Shown in pieces: positions 47,107 through 55,164 of a stretch of 64,000 bases of DNA. The DNA is taken from positions 1 to 64,000 of the forward strand of contig ABYL01000021.1 of NCBI GenBank assembly GCA_000173575.1, read 5' to 3'. The stretch is from Burkholderia sp. H160 (GTDB taxonomy: Bacteria > Pseudomonadota > Gammaproteobacteria > Burkholderiales > Burkholderiaceae). Each line of letters starts with the position of its first letter. The first letter of the stretch is position 1. A program made the translations under genes and the position numbers. The notes beneath the pieces are model-generated. The model did no database searches, had not been told where the DNA came from, and was given only the letters and a program-made list of their open reading frames with translations.

Positions 47107-47946
47107 CTATCCAAAGCAACGTGCGCCAATCTCCGAAAGTGCCGATAACTGCGCAGCCTTGGCACGTGCCGCCTGCACTGCCTCCCTCCCCGCTAGCACG
47201 CGCAAAGGTGGCGTCGCATCATCGACGCACGCGAGGATCGCCTCTACAACCGGTTCCGCGTCGGCGGCCGTGGCCTTGAAGAACTGCCGCAAACCTTCCT
47301 TGTCCATGCCAGCGACCGCAGCGTAGTCAGGAATACGACGCCGTACTTCCGCAATGCTGGTGGTTGCGAAACGAGTATTGACCGCACCGGGTTCGACAAT
47401 CGAAACCTTGATTCCGAAATGCGCCACTTCTGCCGCTAACGCTTCGCTCAGTCCTTCCACGGCAAACTTGCTAGCCGAATAGATCGGCGTACCTGGCATG
47501 CCGCACAAACCGACCGTCGATGAAATGTTGACGACGTGGCCCGAACGTTGCCGCCGCATCTGCGGCAAGATCGCCTGCGTCACCTGTACCGGCCCGAAGA
47601 AATTCGTATCGAATAGCGCACGGGCTTCGTCGAGCCCCGTTTCCTCAAGCGCGCCGAGCATGCCATACCCAGCGTTGTTCACCAGCACGTCCACCCGGCC
47701 GTGGCGAGCAATAGCGTACTCTGCCGCCGCCGCAACCGCACCTGCGCGTGTAACGTCGAGCTCGACTCCGTGTGCTCGTCCTGGCGCAAGCTGTTCGAAG
47801 TCGACAACCTGCCACGCTTGCCGCAGCGTACCAATCACATACTCGCCGCGTGCCAATGCCGCCGCGGCGAGCGAGCGACCGATGCCGGTGGATACGCCGG
47901 TGATGAACCACACGCGTGAAGCAGCGCTTTCAGTTGATGGCGACAT
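47107..47946 (-). CDS. Short-chain dehydrogenase/reductase (classical)
   Basis: A 279-residue SDR: FITGVSTGIGRSLAAAALAR (about 14-33), LDVTRA, VDVLVNNAGYGMLGALEETG, VVNISSTVGLCGMPGTPIYS then ASKFAVEGLSEALAAE (Tyr-x3-Lys), and VEPGAVNTRFATTS. The C-terminal extension with LRVLAGREAVQAARAKAAQL is common in the oxidoreductase/SDR group near catabolic genes. Arg residues after the second strand (TLRQAWQ) suggest NADP. It is the first gene of a minus-strand operon with another SDR, a VOC protein and a broken transporter. Confidence 0.9.
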   Translation of the reverse strand: MSPSTESAASRVWFITGVSTGIGRSLAAAALARGEYVIGTLRQAWQVVDFEQLAPGRAHGVELDVTRAGAVAAAAEYAIARHGRVDVLVNNAGYGMLGALEETGLDEARALFDTNFFGPVQVTQAILPQMRRQRSGHVVNISSTVGLCGMPGTPIYSASKFAVEGLSEALAAEVAHFGIKVSIVEPGAVNTRFATTSIAEVRRRIPDYAAVAGMDKEGLRQFFKATAADAEPVVEAILACVDDATPPLRVLAGREAVQAARAKAAQLSALSEIGARCFG

Positions 47947-48569
47947 GAATCGTCCTTTGTTAGCCTACCGGGAAAAAATTTTTGACGCGATCACCATCAC
48001 GTAGCCGTGGTATGCGTCGCACTTGGTCTCGGGAGAGCCGCGCCGTCTGGACCATCGAATCGCGCCGCATCAGGGCTGTCACGCTACGAAAGCGGCGACC
48101 ATAGATACGGGCCGCCCGCTTCTTCTATGCCGTGGGCGCCCCCCATGCAGGCTGCCATGAACTCGGTAATCTTACTGGTGGACCTGGGCAAGCGCTGTTT
48201 TGTCGTGGCCGGCTGCTATAGCGGCGGCAGAGCCCCCCAAAGTGCAAGAAGATCACCCGCAGTCAATTGCTCGAGTTCATGGCGCAGCATCCACCCGGGT
48301 CTTGTCGGTATCGAAACATGTTGCGGGTCACAGTATCTCGCCCGCTAATTTCGGACTCTGCGACACGCAGTCTTCGGTGAGCCGATTCTGCATGACCGAT
48401 CCTTTACAGGATAGTCCCGCACCGTCAGTGTGCGAATCTGGGGGGCAGGTCACGACGACCAAATGTACGCTCGTTGAGTCTGGAGTCGCTCAATTTCGAA
48501 ATGGCGATTGTGGCTGGATGCGCCCCCCTAGGCGGTCGAAGAGCGCACCAATACTTCCGGTTTCACCTG
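47947..48569. other. About 620 bp without a recognisable gene
   Basis: Short frames only. The left part should carry the promoter of the SDR operon (GGAAAAAATTTTTGACGC near 47,970). Nothing in the rest resembles a known protein. Confidence 0.4.
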
Positions 48570-49400
48570 CTACCGTTCTTGCTTGGCCTTGTTTGCCGGT
48601 GCCATTTCCGCTAGTCCCGCGATTGTCGCCTGACCACACGTTGCCCACGCATTTGCATGACCAAGGGAATGGATGTCGAACACGGACTGAATCGCGGCGT
48701 ACTGCCCGATGACGTCCAAGGTCTGATTAACGGCCCTCTTCGCCATCTGGAGAGGGTGTGGGTGCATTTGAGCAATTTCGGCCGCGAGTTTCAGGGTTGC
48801 GCTCTCGAGTTCCTCGAGCGGGACAACGCGGTTTACCATGCCAAGGCGCTGCGCTTCGTGGGCATCAATAAAGCCGGCCGTAAACAGCAATTCCTTTGCC
48901 TTGCGCGCCCCGAATTCCCACGTATGGCCGTGATACTCAACACCCCCGGTTCCCATGCGCACGACGGGGTCGCTAAAGCGCGCATTGTCTGCCGCCACGA
49001 TCAAGTCCATTGGCCAGACGAGCATCAGACCCGCGGCGACACACGCTCCCTGTACAGAAGCGATCGTGGGTTTCGGAAGGTCACGCCACTTGCGTGCATA
49101 ACCGAGAAAGTGCTTCTTTTCCCAGTTGTACATGCGCAGCAGCCCATTCTCTTCTACGTCGCTGAACATGGACTTCCAGGGCTCGTAAGTCAACACTTCG
49201 GGAGAAATGTCGTGGCCGGCCGAGAAGTGCTTGCCGGCCGCGTTCAGCACAACGACGCGCACATCGTCGTCACTCATGGCACGGTCGAAGGCCTTGTCGA
49301 GTTCTTCGAGCAAAGGCGCATTCTGGGCATTGCGCTGATCCGGGCGATTGAGCGTAATGATGGCGACCCGTTCGCGGGTCTCGTAAAGCACGATGGACAT
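48570..49400 (-). CDS. Enoyl-CoA hydratase/isomerase family protein
   Basis: A 276-residue crotonase: LNRPDQRNAQNAPLLEELDK at the start, AAGKHFSAGHDISPEVLTYE for the first oxyanion segment, and VQGACVAAGLMLVWPMDLIV for the second. The third segment, RMGTGGVEYHGHTWEFGARK, contains GGVEYHG at the catalytic positions. This sequence is typical of a crotonase subgroup found in terpene and steroid clusters. An acyl-CoA substrate is likely. It begins 22 bp after the stop of the epimerase-like gene, so both belong to one transcript. Start preceded by AGGAGACTTAGTCC. Confidence 0.9.
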   Translation of the reverse strand: MSIVLYETRERVAIITLNRPDQRNAQNAPLLEELDKAFDRAMSDDDVRVVVLNAAGKHFSAGHDISPEVLTYEPWKSMFSDVEENGLLRMYNWEKKHFLGYARKWRDLPKPTIASVQGACVAAGLMLVWPMDLIVAADNARFSDPVVRMGTGGVEYHGHTWEFGARKAKELLFTAGFIDAHEAQRLGMVNRVVPLEELESATLKLAAEIAQMHPHPLQMAKRAVNQTLDVIGQYAAIQSVFDIHSLGHANAWATCGQATIAGLAEMAPANKAKQER

Positions 49401-49422
49401 GGACTAAGTCTCCTGATGAGTT

Positions 49423-50481
49423 TTAGATGAATTCGCCGCATTCGCCATCCGGCGGCGGGCGTCTGTATCGGGCAAAGTGGACTGGATACTGGCCGGCCTG
49501 CCACAGGAAGAACAGCGCTGCCTCGCGCACCGCCTCTTCCACGGGGCGGGGGCTCCAGCCGAGTTCACGCTCTGCCTTTCCGTGATCCATCGGGCTGGTG
49601 TTGTGCATTAAACGCACGGAGTTCGTCGTCAGCATCAAGTCACGCCCCAGCAACCGGCTCAGGATGTTGCCTAGCGTACCGAGTGCGTACATCCAACGAA
49701 GCGAAACGCGAATGCGTGGCGTGCGCACCCCGGTTGCCTCAGCCGCAGCTTCAAAGAGTTCGCGCGTGCTGATGAATCGGTCGGAAACTATGTAGCGCTC
49801 GCCGATCCGCCCTTTCTGCCCAGCAAGAATCAGCGCGGCCGCTGCGTCCTCGACGCCAACCGCCTCTCCCTCGTGCCCATCGATATAGAACCGTAGCTTG
49901 CCAAGCGCCGCATCCGCCACCATCCGGCCGAGCGGCGTGGGCCGCCAATCGCCATGGCCGTATGTGTTCGCGACGCACATTGTTACGGCCGGTAATCCAC
50001 GATCGAGGCAATAACTTCTCACGAGCCTTTCCGCTTCCACGCGCGAGCGAATGTAGCTGTGTTCTTCCTCGTTCCAGTTCAAGATCGGAGCCTCGTCCAG
50101 CTTGCTATGCGATGTCCGGCCGATCGTACAGATTGAACTGGTGAACACGAAACGCTTGAGGTTTGCCGCAACCGCTACATCGAGGACATGGCGCAATCCA
50201 TCCACATTGGTATCGAAAAGCGGTTTGGGGTCTCGCAACCACGCGCGCGCATCCGCAGCACAATAAAACACCGTGTCGCAATCCTGCAATGCCAGTTGCA
50301 GAACTTGGTCATCGAAGATATCGCCGAAGATGCGCTCCACCGGCAAGCCGTCGATAGCCCGTGTATCGCTGCGAGGTCGCACGAGGACGCGCACGTTGTA
50401 ACCCTCCTGCGTTAGCTGACGGGTAACATGCGAGCCCAGAAAGCCGCTGGCGCCAATGACCAGTTTGATTGCAGTCGCCAT
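49423..50481 (-). CDS. NAD-dependent epimerase/dehydratase-like (dihydroflavonol reductase/3-beta-HSD type)
   Basis: A 352-residue extended SDR. Cofactor motif LVIGASGFLGSHVTRQLTQE (about 8-27); DTVFYCAADARAWLRDP; TNVDGLRHVLDVA; VFTSSICTIGRTSHSKLDE. At the active site the usual YxxxK reads SYIRSRVEAE, so Arg stands where Lys is expected. C-terminal WSPRPVEEAVREAALFFLWQ is typical of HpnA/dihydroflavonol reductase-like proteins. The family oxidises or reduces sterol-like and cyclic alcohols or ketones. It heads a two-gene minus-strand operon with a crotonase. A 13-bp palindrome (50503-50515) lies 22 bp upstream of its start codon, in the promoter. Confidence 0.88.
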   Translation of the reverse strand: MATAIKLVIGASGFLGSHVTRQLTQEGYNVRVLVRPRSDTRAIDGLPVERIFGDIFDDQVLQLALQDCDTVFYCAADARAWLRDPKPLFDTNVDGLRHVLDVAVAANLKRFVFTSSICTIGRTSHSKLDEAPILNWNEEEHSYIRSRVEAERLVRSYCLDRGLPAVTMCVANTYGHGDWRPTPLGRMVADAALGKLRFYIDGHEGEAVGVEDAAAALILAGQKGRIGERYIVSDRFISTRELFEAAAEATGVRTPRIRVSLRWMYALGTLGNILSRLLGRDLMLTTNSVRLMHNTSPMDHGKAERELGWSPRPVEEAVREAALFFLWQAGQYPVHFARYRRPPPDGECGEFI

Positions 50482-50502
50482 GCTTCATCCTGCCACAATT
50501 AG

Positions 50503-50515
50503 TGATGGAATGTCA
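50503..50515. promoter_or_regulatory. 13-bp palindrome TGATG-GAA-TGTCA (TetR-type operator candidate, site 1 of 3)
   Basis: Fits TGAYA-N3-TRTCA with one mismatch, and is followed by GTTTTATTA as at site 3 (GTTTTAGAA). It lies 22 bp upstream of the epimerase-like gene start. Confidence 0.5.
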
Positions 50516-50578
50516 GTTTTATTAACGTGCATCCGCGTGATTTAGCAGAATCATTACGACACCTTTCGGCGCGCCAGA

Positions 50579-51013
50579 CTAGGAAGCAGGAAAATTGTGT
50601 TTGAACGCCTGTTCTTCGCTGCGTGTCTGGATCCGCCAACCCGCTGCGGTCCTGACGTAGGTATCGATGTACCAAAGACCGTAGAATCCGATCTGTACGC
50701 CGTTGCTCACCAATGGAATAGCCACGGGGTTCAGGCACATGATGCGCCCGGTAGCCTGGTCTCGCTCAATTCGGAGATCCATGTTGCTGACCAGGTGCTG
50801 AAACGTCGGGAAAGGAGCAAGCGCCCCCTTGAGCCACGCCTTGATCTCGGGATACCGCCCGTCGATACCACCGAAGACACGATAGTCGATATACGCGTCG
50901 TCAGTGAATACCGAATCGAGGCCGTCGTAATTGCGCGAATCAATCGCGTGCGCATAGTCGATGCTGAGTTGCTGAATCTCGAGTCGATCTGAAATTTCTT
51001 GCTGACTAAGCAT
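50579..51013 (-). CDS. NTF2-like/SnoaL-family protein
   Basis: A 144-residue cone-shaped alpha+beta (NTF2-like) protein: DRLEIQQLSIDYAHAIDSRN at the start, followed by YDGLDSVFTDDAYIDYRVFG. Then LVSNMDLRIERDQATGRIMC and GFYGLWYIDTYVRTAAGWRI, the standard SnoaL_4 pattern. Members act as ring-hydroxylating dioxygenase small subunits, isomerases, hydratases or cyclases. It lies 117 bp downstream of the Rieske oxygenase on the same strand, so it could be its beta-like partner, though the length is shorter than classical beta subunits (about 170-180). Active-site Asp candidates are D9 and D38, but this is not certain. Confidence 0.85.
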   Translation of the reverse strand: MLSQQEISDRLEIQQLSIDYAHAIDSRNYDGLDSVFTDDAYIDYRVFGGIDGRYPEIKAWLKGALAPFPTFQHLVSNMDLRIERDQATGRIMCLNPVAIPLVSNGVQIGFYGLWYIDTYVRTAAGWRIQTRSEEQAFKHNFPAS

Positions 51014-51129
51014 CTCGGGAGGTTTGTCGTTAAGAAAAAATTCTTGCTACTTGCCCGGCCGGTGCACGTGTTACGCACCGGCCGGATCCTGTCCCGGGTC
51101 AGGGACGCCCAATCATCCTCCCGGAGATA

Positions 51130-52506
51130 TCAAACCGCTTCACCCGTTACGAAATGACGAACGTGCCGATGGAAATTGATATTAGTCATTTCCGCAAGTG
51201 GGTTCGCCCGCCCAGCCGTGAACCCGCGTGATTTCATGCCAGCCTGGATCTCGGCGAGGTTATCAAAGTCTTGCACGAACACCCGCGGCCATTCGCGATC
51301 GCGCCAGTTCGCGAATACCTCCTGCTCAACTTTTGGCGCCTGCCCCGGTGCAAAGCGTTCGAGCGACCAGATGTCGAAGATGCAGCTGTCCGGATCGTCA
51401 CCGTTAGGCCGCGCGCGATAGACGAGCGCGCCATCTTCAGTAGGCAGAAAGGCAATATTGGGGAAGATGTTCCAGTCCATGCCGGCATTGGCGACGTCCT
51501 GCATCGTGAAGTCATCCCATTCGACACCGTCTTTCTTGCCTTCTTCCCGATGCAAACGATCCATCGCCATCAGGAGGTCCATATACGACGCGTCGGGCGA
51601 CAGTTCCTCGGCGAGACGCTTCGTCGAGCGCACCCTCCGTTCCGTAATCAGTGAGCCGGTATCGCGCCGCAGCATGTCGAAATAAGTGTAGATACGTGCA
51701 GCGCGATCCTTTGCATTCTCGAACAAATGCTGATCTTCAGGGAGTCCCGCCAGCGCGTTGATATTCGGGGACGGGTCGCCGAGGATCGGTATCGCACGGT
51801 AGTGGAACATGGAGTGCACGCCGTGCACACGGCAAGTCCAGCGGTTATCACCCGATACCGGATTGAACTGACGATGTGCCGTCTGCGCATGGTATCCCTC
51901 GATGAAAACATCAAGCGCCACCTTCCAGTTACAGGGTAGCGTCACCGTACGCCACCACGTCGGGCTGAAACGCTCGAAGTGATAGTTGCGGAAAACATCG
52001 ACCAGCGGCTTCAAATATTCATGTAGCGGTTCCGCGTTGTCGGGTTCCATGTGCACGAACACCCATCCGCCCCAAGTATCGACGGCCAGGGACTTGAGCG
52101 CCACGTCCTCCTTGCAAACGGACCCGCTCCAATCGGCCTCATCGATGATTTCGTCATTGCTGCCATCGGTGTTCCAGCGCCATCCATGGTATTTGCACAC
52201 GAATTTGGCTGCCTGGCCGGCCCCCGATACGAGCCGCCGTCCACGGTGCAGACAGACGTTAAAGAAGGCCCGAAGCACGCCATCCTTTGCGTCGCGCACG
52301 ACGATGATCGACTCATCCCCGATATTGAATGTCACGAAACGACCATTCACCGCCACTTCTTCTTCGCGACACGCCATCAGCCAAACCTTCGACCACAGCC
52401 GCTCCTTTTCGAGCTGCAGGAATTCGTGCGACAGGTACGGCCCCTTCGGGATGTGATTGGGCTGCCCGCCCTTCATGTTGAGTGCTGGTTTGGACGGCAT
52501 GTCCAT
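51130..52506 (-). CDS. Rieske non-haem iron oxygenase, alpha subunit
   Basis: A 458-residue ring-hydroxylating oxygenase alpha subunit. The ATG at 52506 has GAGGAG 6 bp upstream. Rieske 2Fe-2S ligands: C85-x-H87 in CLHRGRRL and C104-x2-H107 in CKYHGWRW. Catalytic iron motif: CNWKVALDVFIEGYHAQTAH, with the bridging Asp and two His, then the third carboxylate ligand further on. No separate ferredoxin reductase gene is adjacent; an NTF2-like gene follows. It belongs to the GcvA-like/carnitine-monooxygenase-type branch and likely monooxygenates or demethylates a ring compound. A TetR operator-like palindrome lies 65 bp upstream. Confidence 0.93.
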   Translation of the reverse strand: MDMPSKPALNMKGGQPNHIPKGPYLSHEFLQLEKERLWSKVWLMACREEEVAVNGRFVTFNIGDESIIVVRDAKDGVLRAFFNVCLHRGRRLVSGAGQAAKFVCKYHGWRWNTDGSNDEIIDEADWSGSVCKEDVALKSLAVDTWGGWVFVHMEPDNAEPLHEYLKPLVDVFRNYHFERFSPTWWRTVTLPCNWKVALDVFIEGYHAQTAHRQFNPVSGDNRWTCRVHGVHSMFHYRAIPILGDPSPNINALAGLPEDQHLFENAKDRAARIYTYFDMLRRDTGSLITERRVRSTKRLAEELSPDASYMDLLMAMDRLHREEGKKDGVEWDDFTMQDVANAGMDWNIFPNIAFLPTEDGALVYRARPNGDDPDSCIFDIWSLERFAPGQAPKVEQEVFANWRDREWPRVFVQDFDNLAEIQAGMKSRGFTAGRANPLAEMTNINFHRHVRHFVTGEAV

Positions 52507-52570
52507 GAAGATCTCCTCGATATACTTGCACACGAACGTACAGCTACTGAAGCCAGTATCCGGTCATTAC

Positions 52571-52583
52571 TGACACTATGTCA
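52571..52583. promoter_or_regulatory. 13-bp palindrome TGACA-CTA-TGTCA (site 2 of 3)
   Basis: A perfect palindrome lying between the end of the TetR gene and the Rieske oxygenase start, 65 bp upstream of the latter. Confidence 0.55.
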
Positions 52584-52730
52584 ACTATTTAGAGCCCACT
52601 TGGTTACTTGCGTCCGGCGTTGTCTGGCGCGTCCGTCCGGCCACCGCGGCTGCTCAGGCCCAGCGTCGGTGAAAACCCTCATGCTTTCATTTTTTTCTGC
52701 TTCGCGCGCGTGGCGACAGAACATGTCGGC

Positions 52731-53366
52731 TCACGCTTCGTCGATGTAGTCGTCGGCGGGCCGCGGGTAAACGAGGCTGCGGTAAACCATGTGCCGGGCG
52801 GTCGACTTGAACTTTTTCACCTGAAGGCGGCGTTCCGCGGGTGTCTGCCCAAGAGAAACGGAAAGCACCGCGGCAAACCAGAGGGAAAAAATCGACAGTG
52901 CGGCCTGCGTCGCGTCGATACCTGGCCGGATCCTTCCTTGCATTCGCAACAGCTCAAAATATCGGATTGCGCGCTGAACCAGTGGATTCTCACGTGGGCT
53001 CCTATCGAGCATCGATCGAACGTATGAGCGCATAAGTTCTGGGTTGTCGGCAGCCAACCCAGGAAACACATCGAAAGGATCGCCGAACTCCTTGTGGTCA
53101 TCACTGAAAAGGCGTCCGAGCACCGTATCCAGATATGTCCTGGTTGCCTGCACGAGCGCGTCCCTGTCCGCAAAATGATGATAGACGGTACCTCGGGTCT
53201 TCTTCGCACGTTGGGCAACGCCGTTCATCGTCACACATTCGATACCCTGTTCGGACCAGAGCGCTACCGCGGCGCTCAACAATGCCTGACGAGTGCAATC
53301 ACCGTTCACGCGCCGCTGTCGCGCTGGGGCCGCGGGCGGCGGATCGCTGTCGATTTTCGAAACCAT
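52731..53366 (-). CDS. TetR-family transcriptional regulator
   Basis: A 211-residue TetR-type repressor. HTH: TRQALLSAAVALWSEQGIEC, VTMNGVAQRAKKTRGTVYHH, FADRDALVQATRTYLDTVLG (about 27-86). The C-terminal ligand domain is not assignable to a subfamily. It lies between the Rieske gene (same strand, 225 bp downstream) and the divergent five-gene operon starting at 53624. The 257-bp divergent region contains a perfect 13-bp palindrome (53478-53490), and a second one lies before the Rieske gene. It is the best candidate for local control of this cluster. Confidence 0.92.
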   Translation of the reverse strand: MVSKIDSDPPPAAPARQRRVNGDCTRQALLSAAVALWSEQGIECVTMNGVAQRAKKTRGTVYHHFADRDALVQATRTYLDTVLGRLFSDDHKEFGDPFDVFPGLAADNPELMRSYVRSMLDRSPRENPLVQRAIRYFELLRMQGRIRPGIDATQAALSIFSLWFAAVLSVSLGQTPAERRLQVKKFKSTARHMVYRSLVYPRPADDYIDEA

Positions 53367-53477
53367 TCGTGCCCCCGAGGAAACGGACTAGTCGCCTACG
53401 CCGGCTCCGATGTGATGAATAGTGCTTTCGGTGCTTACCCGAGCATCTATTGCACGGCGGAAACAAACGCTTTAAAG

Positions 53478-53490
53478 TGATACCATATCA
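53478..53490. promoter_or_regulatory. 13-bp palindrome TGATA-CCA-TATCA (site 3 of 3)
   Basis: A perfect palindrome in the gap between the TetR gene (minus) and the OCH-like operon (plus), 112 bp and 134 bp from the two starts. It shares its arms and 3-bp spacer with the other two sites. Confidence 0.55.
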
Positions 53491-53623
53491 GTTTTAGAAA
53501 AAACGAGCCATTCCCGCGTTTCCCACCAGGCTTCGTGGAGACAGAACGCCACGCAGCTGAATGCACGCGCGCGGTTCTTTTTTGCCGCCCCGACACCATC
53601 GCCGATTTCCAAAGGAAATTGTA

Positions 53624-54382
53624 ATGAAGCCAGACTATTTCGAGCGTTATCCGACAATCGCCTTCGAGCGCGACGAACACGGGATTCTCGTGATGCGACT
53701 GCATAGCGACGGCGGTCCGGTCGCGTACCGAGCACAACATCACGCTGACTGGTGCAACGCTTTCTACGACGTCGGGCGTGACCGCGACAACCGCGTCGTC
53801 ATTCTCACCGGAACGGGCGATGCTTTCATCAACCAGATGGCGTGGGACAAGAGCATCGAGAATCCGGGCGACTGGGAAGACATCCATTCGGAAGGCAAAC
53901 GGTTGCTGCGCAACCTGCTGGATATTGAAGTGCCGGTGATCGGCGCGGTGAACGGACCGGCGACGATCCATGCAGAACTTGCGGTGCTTTCGGACATCAC
54001 GCTTGCTTCCACCACGGCGACGTTCCAGGACTTTCCGCACATGAACCTGCATACCGTGCCTGGAGACGGTGTGCATGTCGTCTGGACCGAGTTGCTTGGC
54101 AGTAACCGCGGACGCTACTTCCTGCTCACCGGTCAGACGCTCTCCGCTCAACAGGCGCTCGATCTGGGCGTCGTGAACGAAGTACTACCGCCAGATCAGG
54201 TTTTGGCGCGCGCACGTGAGCTTGCGCGCCAACTCGTCGAAAAGCCGCCGCTCACGGTACGCTATGCGCGCACCGCAATGACGGTGCGCTGGAAGCGTCT
54301 GCTCGATGAAGCACTCGGATACGGGCTCGCCCTCGAAGGGCTGGCCTCCATCGACCTCCTGCTCAAAATGAAAAAATCATGA
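53624..54382 (+). CDS. 6-oxocamphor hydrolase-like crotonase (beta-diketone hydrolase)
   Basis: A 252-residue crotonase. The start at 53624 follows AAAGGAAATTGTA. Sequence segments closely resemble 6-oxocamphor hydrolase (OCH), which cleaves a C-C bond in symmetrical bicyclic beta-diketones by a retro-Claisen reaction: VVILTGTGDAFINQ, NLLDIEVPVIGAVNGPATIH, VPGDGVHVVW, LGSNRGRYFLLTGQ. The catalytic residues of OCH as I know them (His45, His122, His145, Asp154, Glu244) have counterparts at H39, H116, H139, D148 and E238, all with the same offset of six. CoA-binding features of normal crotonases are not needed in OCH. It heads a plus-strand operon with an SDR, an isochorismatase-like protein, a GMC oxidase and an NTF2-like protein. 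Substrate inferred to be a cyclic, probably terpenoid, diketone. Confidence 0.85.
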   Translation: MKPDYFERYPTIAFERDEHGILVMRLHSDGGPVAYRAQHHADWCNAFYDVGRDRDNRVVILTGTGDAFINQMAWDKSIENPGDWEDIHSEGKRLLRNLLDIEVPVIGAVNGPATIHAELAVLSDITLASTTATFQDFPHMNLHTVPGDGVHVVWTELLGSNRGRYFLLTGQTLSAQQALDLGVVNEVLPPDQVLARARELARQLVEKPPLTVRYARTAMTVRWKRLLDEALGYGLALEGLASIDLLLKMKKS

Positions 54383-55134
54383 ACATTTCCTTCAACGACA
54401 AGATCGTCGTCGTGACTGGTGCTGCCTCAGGACTCGGCCGTGCGACTGCCATCGAGTTCGCACGTCAGGGTGCGAGCCTGAGTCTCCAGGATGTCAATGA
54501 AAAGGGACTGCTCGAAACTAAAGCATCCGTCGAAGCGCTTGGTGCTGCCTGTTTTTCCAAAGTTGTCGATGTCTCGCGCAAAGCCAATTGTCAGGCGGCG
54601 ATTGACACGACCGTCGAACATTTTGGCAGGCTCGACGTGTTGTGTAACGTCGCAGGGATCGTCGGTTTCTACCATGTTACTGATATCACAGAGGCGGAAT
54701 GGGAGCGCACGCTCGGCATCAACCTCAACGGCCCGTTCTATCTGTCACAAGCCGCCATTCCGCACCTGCTGCAAACAGCGGGCAACATCGTCAATGTAGC
54801 CTCCGTGAGCGGGCTCCGTGGTGCCGCACATCTGGTGCCGTATGCGTCATCGAAGGCGGCGCTGGTGAACATGACGCGATCGATGGCCCTCGAGTTCATG
54901 CATAAGCCGATTCGCATCAACGCGATTGCACCGGGCGCGATGGATACTACGATGGGACAGGGCACCGCGATACCCGATGGCATCGACATGTCGCTCGTCC
55001 AGCGCTTCTTCAATATGCGTGCGCCATCGAATCCTGAGGAAGTCGCGCGGTTCATCGTCTATGTCGCCTCAGACCAGACGCCGTCAATTCACGGTGCGTG
55101 CCTTTCGGTCGACACCGGTGTTGCAGCGGACTGA
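54379..55134 (+). CDS. Short-chain dehydrogenase/reductase
   Basis: A 251-residue classical SDR overlapping the previous stop by 4 bp (ATGA). Motifs: VVTGAASGLGRATAIEFARQ (about 11-30), DVLCNVAGIVGFYHV, active-site Ser-Tyr-Lys in NVASVSGLRGAAHLVPYASS then KAALVN, and IAPGAMDTTM. LQDVNEKG after the second strand (Asp) points to NAD. Tight coupling with the OCH-like gene suggests it makes that enzyme's diketone substrate by oxidising a hydroxyketone, as 6-endo-hydroxycamphor dehydrogenase does in the camphor route. The match is by role, not by sequence. Confidence 0.92.
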   Translation: MNISFNDKIVVVTGAASGLGRATAIEFARQGASLSLQDVNEKGLLETKASVEALGAACFSKVVDVSRKANCQAAIDTTVEHFGRLDVLCNVAGIVGFYHVTDITEAEWERTLGINLNGPFYLSQAAIPHLLQTAGNIVNVASVSGLRGAAHLVPYASSKAALVNMTRSMALEFMHKPIRINAIAPGAMDTTMGQGTAIPDGIDMSLVQRFFNMRAPSNPEEVARFIVYVASDQTPSIHGACLSVDTGVAAD

Positions 55135-55164
55135 CACCAACCACGAATCGAGGATGAGTGAGCG

